Part shown: positions 30,384-40,181 of the stretch, piece by piece
Layout of the letters: the number at the start of each line of letters is the position of its first letter
Numbering within the stretch: position 1 is the stretch's first letter
Source of the DNA: Alteromonas sp. V450
Lineage (GTDB): Bacteria; Pseudomonadota; Gammaproteobacteria; Enterobacterales; Alteromonadaceae
NCBI RefSeq assembly: GCF_001885075.1
Contig: NZ_MODU01000004.1
Location: 3,658,001 to 3,722,000 of the forward strand
Direction of reading: 5' to 3'
Length of the DNA stretch: 64,000 nucleotides
Notes under the pieces: model-generated
The model's database searches: none
What the model was told of the DNA's origin: nothing
Seen by the model: the letters and a program-made list of their open reading frames with translations, nothing else
Translations under genes and position numbers: made by a program

Positions 30384-31469
30384 TCACTGGTAAACACTTT
30401 GATACAAATCAGCATAACTCGCTGTCATCTTATCGATACTAAACACCTCTCTAACATGCGCGCTGATCGCCTCTCCGTAGGTTTTTGCTACGTCAGGATG
30501 TTCAAGCAAGTATATGATAGATTCCCCAAGCCCTTGGATATCGCCGGGCGCTACCATTAAACCTGTTTCTTTATGTTTTATTATTTCAGGTATGCCCCCT
30601 ACTGGGCATGAAATGATAGGACATTTGTTGATTCCAGCTTGAAGCAAGATGACGCCTAGACCTTCTGCATAAGCTGGGTGCACGAGCATGTCGATGTTAG
30701 GGAGAATTTTTGCAACGTTGTTTGTAAACTCGCAAAGTCTGACATTTTCTGCCAAATTATGCCGGTCAATTAGTGCTTGATAACTTTCTTTTAGTGCTCC
30801 CTGCCCAAAAAGAAGGCAGGTTACCTTGCTGTTCTTCTTCAATACTTCTCGCATGGCAAGAATGATGTCTGCTTGTCCTTTGCGAGAGATGTATTGTGCA
30901 AAATTGGCAATGACTTTATGACCTTTTGGAATAGCAAATTCACGACGAAACCACGTTTGATTTGCACAAACTCCGTATTCAACAGTATCCACTGCTGAAG
31001 GAATCACTTTTTGATGCTTTACGCCCTCGCAATGCATTGATACAACACCTGACACGCCTTTCGATATGCTCACAACACCCGTGTATTGTCGGTATTTATA
31101 GTACGCAAAGCGGCTTTCAAGGTTATCAACTCTACGGGTGCATATTGCAGGTATTTGATAAAGTTTAGCTGCCAACGCTCCAATAACATCAGCCCCACGT
31201 CTACTGTGAACATGTATTATATGGGGCGAAAGGCGTTTTATTTCTTTTAAAATACGCATCATCCCGAGAATATCCACCTCGCCACCGTACCGAATTGGAT
31301 GAATGAGGCATCTAGTAAATTGCGCATCACGAATTTCGCTATCGTGTGTGCACAACAAATGCTGCTCGAAGTTGGTAGATTTATCGAGTCCTTTGATAAG
31401 GTATGTTACCTGTTTTGCGCCGCCATACAGATGTCTGCCAAGCTCTAAATGTAGAATGCGAGTTTTCAA
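30384..31469 (-). CDS. Glycosyltransferase family 4 (cell-surface glycan)
   Basis: A 361-aa GT-B fold glycosyltransferase. The N-terminal half has ILHLELGRHLYGGAKQVTYL and HVHSRRGADVIGALAAKLY; the C-terminal half shows VIANFAQYISRKGQADIILA, PNIDMLVHPAYAEGLGVILL and CPVGGIPEIIKHKETGLMVA, typical of family GT4 with the E(x)7E-like donor site. Sugar donor and acceptor are unknown. It follows the GT9 gene by 16 bp on the same strand and lies beside waaA, so a role in lipopolysaccharide core assembly is likely. Confidence 0.9.
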   Translation of the reverse strand: MKTRILHLELGRHLYGGAKQVTYLIKGLDKSTNFEQHLLCTHDSEIRDAQFTRCLIHPIRYGGEVDILGMMRILKEIKRLSPHIIHVHSRRGADVIGALAAKLYQIPAICTRRVDNLESRFAYYKYRQYTGVVSISKGVSGVVSMHCEGVKHQKVIPSAVDTVEYGVCANQTWFRREFAIPKGHKVIANFAQYISRKGQADIILAMREVLKKNSKVTCLLFGQGALKESYQALIDRHNLAENVRLCEFTNNVAKILPNIDMLVHPAYAEGLGVILLQAGINKCPIISCPVGGIPEIIKHKETGLMVAPGDIQGLGESIIYLLEHPDVAKTYGEAISAHVREVFSIDKMTASYADLYQSVYQ

Positions 31470-31485
31470 ACAACGTCCTTTGTGT

Positions 31486-32553
31486 TTAATTTCTGTTTAT
31501 ATACGGGCGAAGCTGATTTAAGACCTTTTCAGGGTGCAAGGCTTGCATGCAGTCGAAACGACCTTCACACGAAGGTTTCCGCTTACAAGGGGCACAATCA
31601 AAACTTTCATATAGTACGTGGGTATGTGGGTTGTCGGTGTAGGTGTAAGGTCGTGTTGACCCGAAAAGTGCAACTGTTGGCTTGAAGTAGGCCGTTGCTG
31701 CGTGTGTCAATCCAGTATCTACGCCGATAAAAATACTACAAAGTGAAACCATCTTAAATGATGTAACCAAACTGATTTTACCTGCCATTGAAGTTATATT
31801 GTCATCATTACCCGTCAATATCTCTGCGTAACTCACGTCCGCTGGTCCCCCTAAAACAACAATCGGCATTTTAGTAACTTGGCGTAATAGTTTGATAAGG
31901 GTTAACCAATGCTTTTCTGGCCAGTGTTTTTGAGGCCTTGTAGTAAAAGGTGCGAGCGCTATGAAAGGCTGGTTAAGGCTGAATTCGGTCGGCGATGGCA
32001 GCACATCTTGGCTAACTGGAATTGTCATCTTATATAGCGGGGGAGTGCAATTAGGTGAGCTGGTTGTTATAGCGTGAATAGTTTTAGCTAATTGTCGGTA
32101 TTCGCTGCAAATTTGATTGGATTTCGGTTTTTCAACAACGTGTGTTAATAATTTTTGGCTGCGCTCTTTACTCTTAAATCCAATACGTTTTGGCGCACCA
32201 CTTATGAATGTAAAAACAGCACTTTTTAGTAGCCCTTGAGCTTCAATTGCAACGTCGAATTTTTGTGCTTTTAGCTGTTTTCTAAAAGCGAAAATAGCTT
32301 TGAAAAGAGGCCAGTATTTCTTGCTCTTGAGAAGCTGCTGCCACTCACTTTTTGGCCAAGTGATAACTTTGTCAACGTTAGGGTTGTATTTAACAATTTC
32401 TGTGTATGGTTTTTCAACTAACCAAGTTAGTTCAGTGGTAACGCCAATTTGAGAGTAACTTGCTTTGATGCTAGACGGCAAACCAGAAGCCATTACAATA
32501 TCGCCAATGGCGCTAAGTCTTATAAAAAGAATTCGTTGAACGTGATGCGGCAT
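31486..32553 (-). CDS. Glycosyltransferase family 9, heptosyltransferase-like
   Basis: A 355-aa GT9 protein of the ADP-heptose:LPS heptosyltransferase group. It starts ILFIRLSAIGDIVMASGLP, as in WaaC/WaaF, has IALAPFTTRPQKHWPEKHW in the donor region, and near the end FIGVDTGLTHAATAYFKPTV and VALFGSTRPYTY, plus a four-cysteine stretch (CAPCKRKPSCEGRFDCMQ). It is probably involved in inner-core lipopolysaccharide; the exact step (heptose I, II or another sugar) is not decidable. First gene of a two-gene minus-strand operon with the GT4 gene, and divergent from waaA by 129 bp. Confidence 0.9.
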   Translation of the reverse strand: MPHHVQRILFIRLSAIGDIVMASGLPSSIKASYSQIGVTTELTWLVEKPYTEIVKYNPNVDKVITWPKSEWQQLLKSKKYWPLFKAIFAFRKQLKAQKFDVAIEAQGLLKSAVFTFISGAPKRIGFKSKERSQKLLTHVVEKPKSNQICSEYRQLAKTIHAITTSSPNCTPPLYKMTIPVSQDVLPSPTEFSLNQPFIALAPFTTRPQKHWPEKHWLTLIKLLRQVTKMPIVVLGGPADVSYAEILTGNDDNITSMAGKISLVTSFKMVSLCSIFIGVDTGLTHAATAYFKPTVALFGSTRPYTYTDNPHTHVLYESFDCAPCKRKPSCEGRFDCMQALHPEKVLNQLRPYINRN

Positions 32554-32682
32554 TTAATTACGCTTCTATTGCTACAGTCATATGAGCTTGCAATAAATAG
32601 CAACACATTTTCACGACAGTTTGATGACGAGATTAGCATTACCTTTGACGTCATTATAGGTAAAGAATACTGAGGATTATTT

Positions 32683-33993
32683 ATGCTTGCTGCCGAACGA
32701 AACGGCTACAAACCCTCCATTGCTGAGGATATATGCCGTTGGGCCTACTCGTTTGTGCTTGTGCTCATCATCCCGATTGCTTTTTTAATGTTGATGTTGA
32801 GAGGGAAGACGAAAAACAAAGCCTACAATAGGCGAAGGTTCGAACGCTTCGGCTTTGTCGCTCATGCGCCGGCTAGTGACGGTTACTTATTTCATTGTGT
32901 TTCAGTAGGAGAGGTTGTCGCAGCTTCTTGTTTAATAAAGCGCCTTATGCGTGACGAACCAGGCTGTCAGATAACGGTTACGACAACTACACCAACGGGT
33001 TCGGCTCGTGTCCGCGCAATATTTGGCGATAGCGTACATCATTTTTACTTACCTTATGATTTACATATGGCCATGGCTGGAATGTTGAAAAGAGTAAAGC
33101 CAAAAGCGGTACTTATCACCGAAGTGGAGCTTTGGCCTAACCTCATTCACGCTTGTTGGAAACGAAAAATACCTGTTATGGTGATAAATGCTCGAATGAC
33201 GGATAGGTCGGCAAAACGATATAAGAAAATATCTAAGCTTTTTCGTCCTATGCTAAGCAAGCTTTCACATGTCTGCGCACAAGGAGAACGTGACTTTAAC
33301 AATTATCAAAGTCTTGGTGTAAGTGAAGAGAAGCTGACATTAACCAATAATATCAAATTCGACCAAGTAGCTGTTACCCAATCATCAACTACCTCATTTA
33401 TGAGTCTCAACAATGCAGAATACCCAGTGTTGGTAGCAGGTAGCACGCATGAATCAGAGGAAGCTGAGATTTTAAAAGCTACAACGGAGCTATGGAAGCG
33501 CTTTGCAACCTTGAAAGTGGTGATTGTACCTCGTCATCCAGAAAGGTTTAACGCAGTAGCGAAGCTGATAGAAAAGACTGCGCACCCATTTGTTCGTAGC
33601 TCTACTCACGCTAAAGTACCAGACGATACGAACATCATATTGCTAGATGAAATGGGAAAGTTAAACGATGCTTATGCAGTTGCTTCTTTCGCGTTTGTTG
33701 GTGGTTCGATTGCCAATAAGGGGGGGCATAATGCCTTAGAGCCAGCCAGTTTTTCTGTTCCTGTAATGATGGGCCCTTATACATATAACAACCCTGTTAT
33801 ATGTGACTATTTGAAAGCGAGCAAGGCACTAACTATTGTGAGAGACAGTGCAGATATCGTTAAACTGGTTAGTCGGTGGATAGAGCAACCAGCGCTTTGC
33901 CTCCAAGAAGGTAGAGCCGGCAGGAAAGTGCTCGATGACAACAGTGGTGCGCTAGAAGAAACAATGTCGTGCATTCGTAAGTATGTTGTTTAA
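32683..33993 (+). CDS. waaA: 3-deoxy-D-manno-octulosonic acid (Kdo) transferase
   Basis: Inner-membrane enzyme adding Kdo to lipid IVA, the first step of LPS core assembly. The 436-aa protein has an N-terminal membrane anchor (about residues 20-40, FVLVLIIPIAFLMLMLRG), GYLFHCVSVGEVVAA with the active-site Glu, TTTTPTGSARVRAIFG, ITEVELWPNLIHAC, and the C-terminal GSIANKGGHNALEPASFSVP. The ribosome site GAGGAT lies before the ATG. Neighbouring GT9 and GT4 genes support an LPS core locus. Confidence 0.96.
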   Translation: MLAAERNGYKPSIAEDICRWAYSFVLVLIIPIAFLMLMLRGKTKNKAYNRRRFERFGFVAHAPASDGYLFHCVSVGEVVAASCLIKRLMRDEPGCQITVTTTTPTGSARVRAIFGDSVHHFYLPYDLHMAMAGMLKRVKPKAVLITEVELWPNLIHACWKRKIPVMVINARMTDRSAKRYKKISKLFRPMLSKLSHVCAQGERDFNNYQSLGVSEEKLTLTNNIKFDQVAVTQSSTTSFMSLNNAEYPVLVAGSTHESEEAEILKATTELWKRFATLKVVIVPRHPERFNAVAKLIEKTAHPFVRSSTHAKVPDDTNIILLDEMGKLNDAYAVASFAFVGGSIANKGGHNALEPASFSVPVMMGPYTYNNPVICDYLKASKALTIVRDSADIVKLVSRWIEQPALCLQEGRAGRKVLDDNSGALEETMSCIRKYVV

Positions 33994-34231
33994 CTTTATG
34001 TTTTTGAACAAAAAACAAACCCAAAAACAGTGCAGCTCCCGCACCAAAATTGGGTGAAAGAAGATAATTAACGACAGTTATTTCAGCGTACGCTTGTAAG
34101 TTGTTGTAACCTTTAGGTTTAATGAAACTGGTTCGTTCTTTGCTACTAATTAGATGACAGCGTAGTCGAGGCAGAATAACAATCAAATATGCTCCGTCAA
34201 AGAGCGCCTAACTATGCCGTTTTCCAGGGCG

Positions 34232-34263
34232 AAGCCTCCTGTCACCAGGCAGGAGGCTTTCTT
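34232..34263 (+). terminator. waaA-side terminator
   Basis: Stem AAGCCTCCTG (34232-34241), 8-nt loop, stem CAGGAGGCTT (34250-34259), then TCTT. It lies about 240 bp after waaA and directly before the convergent antiporter gene. The U tract is weak. Confidence 0.7.
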
Positions 34264-34266
34264 CTA

Positions 34267-36084
34267 TCAGTTTTCCTTATCCTCAACGTCTGGCTTAGAT
34301 TCTGGTTCTATCAAACTGATGATACGCCAACTGGCTTTGGGCTCAATACTATTGCCATTAATAAACGTATAGCTTTTACCTTCTGATGTTATTGCAATAA
34401 GCGGAGTTGCACGCTCACCATATTGTTTTACATATTGCTCGTAAGTGAATTCATCGGAAAGACGAGTTGTTTTTATTGTTGCGCCTCGAGCAATAGCCGA
34501 TGCCAGATATCCATAGGTGACGCCTTCATCGAACAGGGTAAGCTTTTTAGCGTACTGCTCACTGACTTGATGGCTAGGTCGAGTTGCCTGCTCATTATTG
34601 GTGAGTGCCCAAACTTTATCTTTACCCATGGTATATTCGAAATGATACGCGATGAGTGGGTTAAGCTGCTTGTATGGAGACATGATTAAAACCGTACCGA
34701 AAGTATTGATATCAAGGTGTCTCGCGGCGTGATCTGACATAGGGTTGCCAAAATATACGGGGATATCCATCATTCGTGCTTCACGTATTGCGTCCCAGTT
34801 TGTGTCAGCAATAGTGACATCAAGCTTTTGATTCATCATTTCGCACGCCAACGCGCGATTAAATTTACTGCCACCAAAAATCAAATAACCTGTAGGGGCA
34901 GGGGCACGAACCTTTAATAGTGTTGCCACAGTGCGAGATGTCAGGCTTTGAACGACAACCGTTGCTATGATTACCATAAACACAATTGGCACGATAATGC
35001 CCGCTCCTTCGTAACCAATTTCCTCTAATTTCAAGGAGAATAATGCTGAGACCGCGGCCGCAACAATACCTCGGGGGGCAATCCAACTTAAAAGTGCAAG
35101 TTCATTGAGCTTGAGACCAGTTCCAACAGAAGACGCCAGAACTGAGAGGGGCCTTGCAACGAACATTATTGCGGCAAGAACCACAAGCGACCCCCAACCC
35201 ACATCTATCACCGATTGAAGGTTTAGCCGAGTTGCTAGAAGAATGAATAAACCAGAAATCAGAAGTACGCTGAGTGTTTCTTTAAACTCTAGGATGTCTT
35301 CAACATCAACGTCTTTCATGTTAGCCATTACCATGCCCGTTATAGTCACTGCTAACAGCCCCGATTCATGAGCGACATAATTTGATGCGGCGAATACACC
35401 AAGAATTACCGTCAAAACAGCGGTATTTAAAAGGTAATGTGGGATCCACTCTTTGCGAACTGATAGCCCTAGCAGATATCCTGAGCCTAGCCCTAGTACA
35501 GACCCTATACCTATCGTTTTACCGAAGGCGATAAGCGTGTGCGTAATAGCTGTTTCTTGAGAAGCGACAATAAATTCAAAAACCAATACAGCGAGTAAAG
35601 CGCCAATCGGGTCGATAACTATGCCTTCCCAGCGCAGTATATTCGACAAATTTGTTTTGGGTCTAACGGTCCTAAGCATGGGCACAATCACGGTGGGGCC
35701 CGTAACGGTGACTAATGCACCAAATAAAAAAGAAAGTTGCCATGTGAGGTCTAAGCTGTAGTGCGCCGCCGTTGCTGCAACTATCCACGTGACCACCACA
35801 CCAATGGAGCACAGGTTTCTCACCATATTACCGTGACCCGCAATGTCACTGAATTTTAAGGTTAAGGAGCCTTCAAATAAGATAATCGCGACAGATAACG
35901 AGACGACAGGAAATAACAAGTCGCCAAACAATGCATCTGCATTTAACAAACCGAACACTGGCCCAACGACAATACCCGTTATTAGAAGAGGAAGTATTGC
36001 AGGCAGTCTAACTTTGTACGCTAAGTATTGGCATGTTATCGACAGTAATCCTACTGCAACTAGTGAAATAAGTGGGTCTGACAA
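34267..36084 (-). CDS. CPA1-family sodium(potassium)/proton antiporter with TrkA-like domain
   Basis: Membrane antiporter of 605 aa with about twelve helices (residues 1-390) followed by a cytoplasmic Rossmann/TrkA_N-like domain (about 400-600). Ion-path motifs include VSLSVAIILFEGSLTLKF, ALVTVTGPTVIVPMLRTV and ILRWEGIVIDPIGALLAVLV, typical of NhaP-type CPA1 exchangers. The nucleotide-binding segment reads GYLIFGGSKFNRALACEMM, without the usual GxGxxG, so regulation by NAD is uncertain. It probably serves pH and salt homeostasis in a marine cell. Single minus-strand gene, convergent with waaA. Confidence 0.92.
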   Translation of the reverse strand: MSDPLISLVAVGLLSITCQYLAYKVRLPAILPLLITGIVVGPVFGLLNADALFGDLLFPVVSLSVAIILFEGSLTLKFSDIAGHGNMVRNLCSIGVVVTWIVAATAAHYSLDLTWQLSFLFGALVTVTGPTVIVPMLRTVRPKTNLSNILRWEGIVIDPIGALLAVLVFEFIVASQETAITHTLIAFGKTIGIGSVLGLGSGYLLGLSVRKEWIPHYLLNTAVLTVILGVFAASNYVAHESGLLAVTITGMVMANMKDVDVEDILEFKETLSVLLISGLFILLATRLNLQSVIDVGWGSLVVLAAIMFVARPLSVLASSVGTGLKLNELALLSWIAPRGIVAAAVSALFSLKLEEIGYEGAGIIVPIVFMVIIATVVVQSLTSRTVATLLKVRAPAPTGYLIFGGSKFNRALACEMMNQKLDVTIADTNWDAIREARMMDIPVYFGNPMSDHAARHLDINTFGTVLIMSPYKQLNPLIAYHFEYTMGKDKVWALTNNEQATRPSHQVSEQYAKKLTLFDEGVTYGYLASAIARGATIKTTRLSDEFTYEQYVKQYGERATPLIAITSEGKSYTFINGNSIEPKASWRIISLIEPESKPDVEDKEN

Positions 36085-36289
36085 GGGGTAATCCTTTCCA
36101 AGTTTATGTTTATCAATCGTATATCAGCATAACTGTTTGCGACATAGCGATTTTAAACAAAAAATACGTGTCGACTTCCATTTTAGACCAACGATGAGAA
36201 TACGCTTGCTGTTATTTGGACTAATAGGCAATAGAATAAATATAATATTCTTATTACACTCAACGCAGGTAAATTAGGGAGAGCTAAAG

Positions 36290-37141
36290 TTGAATTTTGT
36301 TTGTAAATGCGGGGCCATATTATTTTCGCTTTTTGCTCTCTGTGCGTGTGCAGTCCGCTATCCTAATACGTCTGCCGGGTTAAATGTTGAAAGCACAACC
36401 GAGTTGCCAGAGGCCCTCTCTGAAACGTCAGGTTTATTTTGTGAAAAAGAAACGCTTTTGTCACTGAATGACTCCGGTAATGATCCCGTCATTTTTACAT
36501 TAGATTATAAAGGGAATATCGTAAACCAGTCAGGCCTTGGCGTAGATAATAAAGATTGGGAAGCGATTACGGCTGATGAGACTTTTTATTACATTGCAGA
36601 TGTAGGTAATAACAAAGGTCGACGTGAGCAAGTCGAGATTTATCAAGTTTCAAAACACAGTCCAGAGCAACACGCTACTATTACTCTTAGGTATGCGGGC
36701 AATGATTCAAGTAACAACATTCCTTATGCGCACGATTATGACTCAGAGGCAATGGTAAAAGTTAGCGATGATTTATTACTCTTTTCAAAGAGTTGGAGAA
36801 CAGGTATTACGCATGTTTACCATGTAAACGAGGCCCAGCCCGAACAAATGTTAAGTCCTATTGGCCTCATTAAGGGATTGCCTGGCGTGGTGACTGGCGT
36901 CGATTTTGATAAGACGCGCAATCTCTTTGTATTGGTTGGTTATAAATCTGATCCTTTCGGAAATTTCGCAACGTTTATGGCTCAAGTATCACTTAGCTAC
37001 GAAGTTATAAACGTATGGCCATTAGAAAACTTTAAGCAGGTTGAAGGCGTATGTGTTGACAGCATAGGTGACTACTGGTTTTCGGAAGAAGCCACCGAAG
37101 GGCGGGCTGCTTCGTTGTCACGCGCTGTTATTACCCAATAA
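36290..37141 (+). CDS. Putative secreted lipoprotein, beta-propeller-like
   Basis: A 283-aa protein starting at TTG (36290), behind the good ribosome site AGGGAGAGC; no other start gives the signal sequence. The N-terminus ILFSLFALCACAVRY fits a lipoprotein signal with lipobox L-C-A-C and Cys19-20 as the lipidation region. The mature part contains SLNDSGNDPVIFTLD, NKDWEAITAD and VGNNKGRREQVEIYQVS, which looks like SdiA-regulated or YjiK-like propeller repeats, but I do not recognise the family with certainty. Isolated gene. Function unknown. Confidence 0.72.
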   Translation: MNFVCKCGAILFSLFALCACAVRYPNTSAGLNVESTTELPEALSETSGLFCEKETLLSLNDSGNDPVIFTLDYKGNIVNQSGLGVDNKDWEAITADETFYYIADVGNNKGRREQVEIYQVSKHSPEQHATITLRYAGNDSSNNIPYAHDYDSEAMVKVSDDLLLFSKSWRTGITHVYHVNEAQPEQMLSPIGLIKGLPGVVTGVDFDKTRNLFVLVGYKSDPFGNFATFMAQVSLSYEVINVWPLENFKQVEGVCVDSIGDYWFSEEATEGRAASLSRAVITQ

Positions 37142-37342
37142 TAAATTCGCCCGGTTACGTTCAGCACTACAAATGATGATATAGCTATATGTGATGATGC
37201 TTGCATCACTCTTGTTTTTTTCAATCCGTATTGCTTTTGCAATTTTAGTAAAATGGCTAATACCCTAATCTGAATTTGACTGACTATACTGACCATGAGG
37301 ACAGAGTGTAAATATACTTTGTCATTATATGGGGCAGCGCTA

Positions 37343-37927
37343 ATGCGACATTTGAACATAGCCATTACTGCGATTTTTATTTACTCGCTTTGTTTACCCT
37401 TGACGGTAAGAGCGTCAGCTGTAGAGCGCGCAGAAAAGTGGTTAAATCAGTACGCTGAACGCGGAGATGTTTTTTCACTGTCGCTAATAAAAAATAAAAT
37501 AAAGTTCGAGGGGTGTAAGCAAAAACAGTATCAACTAGCATTAAGCCACAAGATAACCAATGAGCTTAATATTGATGCGGTTGTGTATTATAACAAAGGG
37601 CTTCTAGATTTTGGTGTATTGACCCAGCGCGTGAGAAGTCATGAGTTTGAAGTAGTCGGCTGGTGGAATAAAAAAGGGTATCGAATTGGGTTGAGCCATA
37701 AAGTTCGCCCTCGTCATACAATGACCCTCCCTTTATCAGACACTGTGTATCTACCTACATCGACCACCGCCGGCGTTTATATCGAACTGCCGCTAGCCAA
37801 TGATAATCACCTACTGACGCTCGGAGCAATGCAAGAGTCATGGGATGGTAATAGTGCTTCAATTAACTTGCCGTGGCGTTCCAGCAAAGACAATCAGATA
37901 ACGCTCACCTACGCCATCACTTATTAG
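37343..37927 (+). CDS. Small exported envelope protein, function unknown
   Basis: A 194-aa protein with signal peptide MRHLNIAITAIFIYSLCLPL followed by TVRASA. The mature part is rich in alternating polar/hydrophobic residues and ends in ...ITLTYAITY with a C-terminal aromatic residue, which suggests a small outer-membrane beta barrel. I prefer the ATG at 37343 over the in-frame ATG at 37295 because the signal peptide and GGGGC lie there. The family is not recognised. It is 201 bp after the lipoprotein gene on the same strand and convergent with the MCP gene. Confidence 0.7.
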   Translation: MRHLNIAITAIFIYSLCLPLTVRASAVERAEKWLNQYAERGDVFSLSLIKNKIKFEGCKQKQYQLALSHKITNELNIDAVVYYNKGLLDFGVLTQRVRSHEFEVVGWWNKKGYRIGLSHKVRPRHTMTLPLSDTVYLPTSTTAGVYIELPLANDNHLLTLGAMQESWDGNSASINLPWRSSKDNQITLTYAITY

Positions 37928-37958
37928 CAACGGCGTAGCCTACGTTTCGGTTAAGATA

Positions 37959-39869
37959 TCATAGTTTAAAGCGGCTCACTTCGGTTTCAAGCTCATTGGC
38001 TAACTTATCAAGTCTGTCGCTTACACTTACCAGTACTTGAGTGGCGTTTAACGTTTCTTCGCTTGAAGTGCTTATATCGTTAATGTTTCGGCTAATATCC
38101 TCTACTACGGTAGCCTGCTCTTCGGTTGCCGTTGCAACGTGCGTGTTAACATCGTTAATATGAGAAATTTCCTCTGCAATTTCCTGCAGAAGTTTATCTA
38201 TTTCACTCGTTGCATCGACCACATCATGCGTTTTGTTTCTGCTGGATTCCATTTGTGATACTGCAGACTTTGAATCTTGCTGAAATTTATCAATTTTCAC
38301 CTGAATTTCGTCGGTGGCTTGGGCTGCTCGTTGAGCGAGTGTTCTTACCTCATCAGCAACAACTGAAAAGCCTCTTCCATGATCTCCTGCGCGAGCAGCC
38401 TCAATAGCGGCGTTTAACGCAAGCAAGTTAGTTTGTTCGGATATGCCGCGAATTGTATCTAGTATGCCGCCAATAGCCGCTGTGTGTTCGTCAAGCGATT
38501 GAATGACAGTAGATACGGCTTGTATTTGCCCGGATAAGTCGTGAATAGCCTTCACAGCATGCTGCGTGACTTCGCGGCCATGACTCGAATTATTCGTGGC
38601 CAGGTTGGCATTTTGCGCGGCAAGCGTTGCTGATTTTGCCACTTCATTCACAGTACTTCCCATTTCTGTTAACGCTGCCGCAGCTTGAAGTGTTTTATCT
38701 CGTTGACTCTTGGTTGACAATTCTGTTTGATGAGACTGCTTCGCGACATCTTCTGCTGAAGCTTTGAGGGCATAGCTTGTTTTTGCAACTTTCGAGATGG
38801 TTCCGTGAAGATGGTCAATGAAATTGTTGAACCCTTCCACTAATCGCGCAATCTCTCTCTGTTCTGGTACAGTGATGCGCGAGCTTAAATCGCCCTGGCC
38901 TTGGCCAAGTTGTTGAAAAACGTCAGCTAATGATTCTAATGGTTTTGTGAGCGTACCCGCGAGCCAAATACCAATAAGAGCAAATGCTAAAGCAATGCCG
39001 ATTGCCCATAGAATAATTTGTCTACTGCCGGCGTTTAACGTTGCGTAAAGCTCATGTTCTGGGACTTGTGCAATCACGTACCATCCAGCTTTTTTCACAT
39101 AGGTGCTTGCAAAAAGCTGTGTGTCATGACCTGAGTGGCTTGTTGCCATCGCAAAGCCTTGTTCAGTGAGAAGCTTACTTGCGGCTTTCGCATCGCTTAA
39201 CGAAGACAATGTGGATTTGCCCAGTAGACTGGTATCTGGATGGGCTATGATAGTGCCGTTACCATCTACTAAAAAAACGAACCCTGTTTGTGCTATTTTC
39301 ACGGCATTCACAATATCGAGTAATTCGTCAACAGACTTTGCGACTCCAGACATCCCCCTGCCACTTATTTGCTGATAATTTGCGAACAGACGATACCCTT
39401 GTCCTGGTTCATTATAGAGGCTCAGTGATATGGGTTGGCCACTGTTCTTATACGCAAAAAACCAACCATCAAATTCATCGTTTTTTAATTGGCGTAAGAA
39501 ACCGTCTTGGTTCCAATATTTATAAGTCTTTCGGTCTACAAAAGATGCAACGGTTAAGTTATTAAATGCAACAATGTTGCTTAAGTAATTTACGAGTCTC
39601 GTTTCACCAGATTTGTCCGCTCCAGATTCGGACCATGCGAGAATATCTGGATTAGAAGCGATACTGTGTGCAACCGTCAGCATAACGCTCGCTTCTTTAT
39701 CCACACGGTTGCCAATTTGCTTAAGTAGTGAAGGAAGTTGAGTGGATTCCATGTTCTCTTTCATAAGATCACGGGCAATCCACTGGCTAACTGAGCCAAC
39801 CAAAATTGCAGCGGCGAGGACTGCAACAATAAGAGAAATAATAAGTTTTTGTTTTATACTGAAAGTCAT
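37959..39869 (-). CDS. Methyl-accepting chemotaxis protein with Cache sensor
   Basis: Transmembrane chemoreceptor of 636 aa. Order: TM1 (about residues 8-30), periplasmic Cache-type sensor (about 40-275; [20 protein letters not shown] and [19 protein letters not shown]), TM2 (about 284-306), HAMP (about 306-360) and the MCP coiled coil with hairpin tip [20 protein letters not shown]. The C-terminus (VSRFKL) lacks a CheR-tethering pentapeptide, so adaptation may need help from other receptors. A sigma-28 promoter lies upstream (39996-40022), placing it in the flagellar/chemotaxis regulon. Confidence 0.94.
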   Translation of the reverse strand: MTFSIKQKLIISLIVAVLAAAILVGSVSQWIARDLMKENMESTQLPSLLKQIGNRVDKEASVMLTVAHSIASNPDILAWSESGADKSGETRLVNYLSNIVAFNNLTVASFVDRKTYKYWNQDGFLRQLKNDEFDGWFFAYKNSGQPISLSLYNEPGQGYRLFANYQQISGRGMSGVAKSVDELLDIVNAVKIAQTGFVFLVDGNGTIIAHPDTSLLGKSTLSSLSDAKAASKLLTEQGFAMATSHSGHDTQLFASTYVKKAGWYVIAQVPEHELYATLNAGSRQIILWAIGIALAFALIGIWLAGTLTKPLESLADVFQQLGQGQGDLSSRITVPEQREIARLVEGFNNFIDHLHGTISKVAKTSYALKASAEDVAKQSHQTELSTKSQRDKTLQAAAALTEMGSTVNEVAKSATLAAQNANLATNNSSHGREVTQHAVKAIHDLSGQIQAVSTVIQSLDEHTAAIGGILDTIRGISEQTNLLALNAAIEAARAGDHGRGFSVVADEVRTLAQRAAQATDEIQVKIDKFQQDSKSAVSQMESSRNKTHDVVDATSEIDKLLQEIAEEISHINDVNTHVATATEEQATVVEDISRNINDISTSSEETLNATQVLVSVSDRLDKLANELETEVSRFKL

Positions 39870-39995
39870 GACTTTCGACCACGTTAGTTAATGCTGATGA
39901 AAAAATATGTATGACGAGGCACTCAGGCTCAGCAACGTCTTGAAGTACTAATCCTTCGCATTGATATATTTTTATTATTGCATGCGCGGACTTTG

Positions 39996-40022
39996 TTATC
40001 GGCTAATCAATGAGAAAGTTTA
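39996..40022 (-). promoter_or_regulatory. Sigma-28 (FliA) promoter for the MCP gene
   Basis: Reading the minus strand: TAAACTTT (40022-40015), 11-bp spacer, GCCGATAA (40003-39996). The flagellar sigma consensus is TAAAGTTT-N11-GCCGATAA, so there is one mismatch and exact spacing. The MCP start is 127 bp downstream. Confidence 0.88.
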
Positions 40023-40066
40023 TTGTTTCCATTGGTTTAGCCAAACACTTTTGATTGTGCGGCAAA

Positions 40067-40084
40067 ATTGACCAAGGGGTCAAT
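40067..40084. repeat. Inverted repeat, possible operator
   Basis: ATTGACC-AAGG-GGTCAAT, a perfect 7-bp inverted repeat. A further half-like copy (TGACCAAAGG) begins near 40093. It lies upstream of the sigma-28 promoter. No protein can be named. Confidence 0.5.
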
Positions 40085-40181
40085 GAAAATAATGACCAAA
40101 GGCAAAGAAGTGTTGATAGCTTTTTAGTGATTAAGCGAGTCACTGCCAAAGCAGTAACCCGCATGAGAAAGCCAGGATTGG

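Larger units (their letters stand above)
39870..40181. other. MCP promoter region between MCP and M3 peptidase genes
   Basis: 312 bp with no gene. It holds the sigma-28 promoter of the MCP gene (39996-40022) and a 7-bp inverted repeat (40067-40084), each listed separately. No terminator with a T run was seen for the upstream peptidase transcript. Confidence 0.6.

Noticed and set aside
33869-34186. 105-codon minus-strand frame overlapping the end of waaA
   Set aside because: Overlaps a well-supported gene by about 125 bp, has no ribosome site and no recognisable domain.
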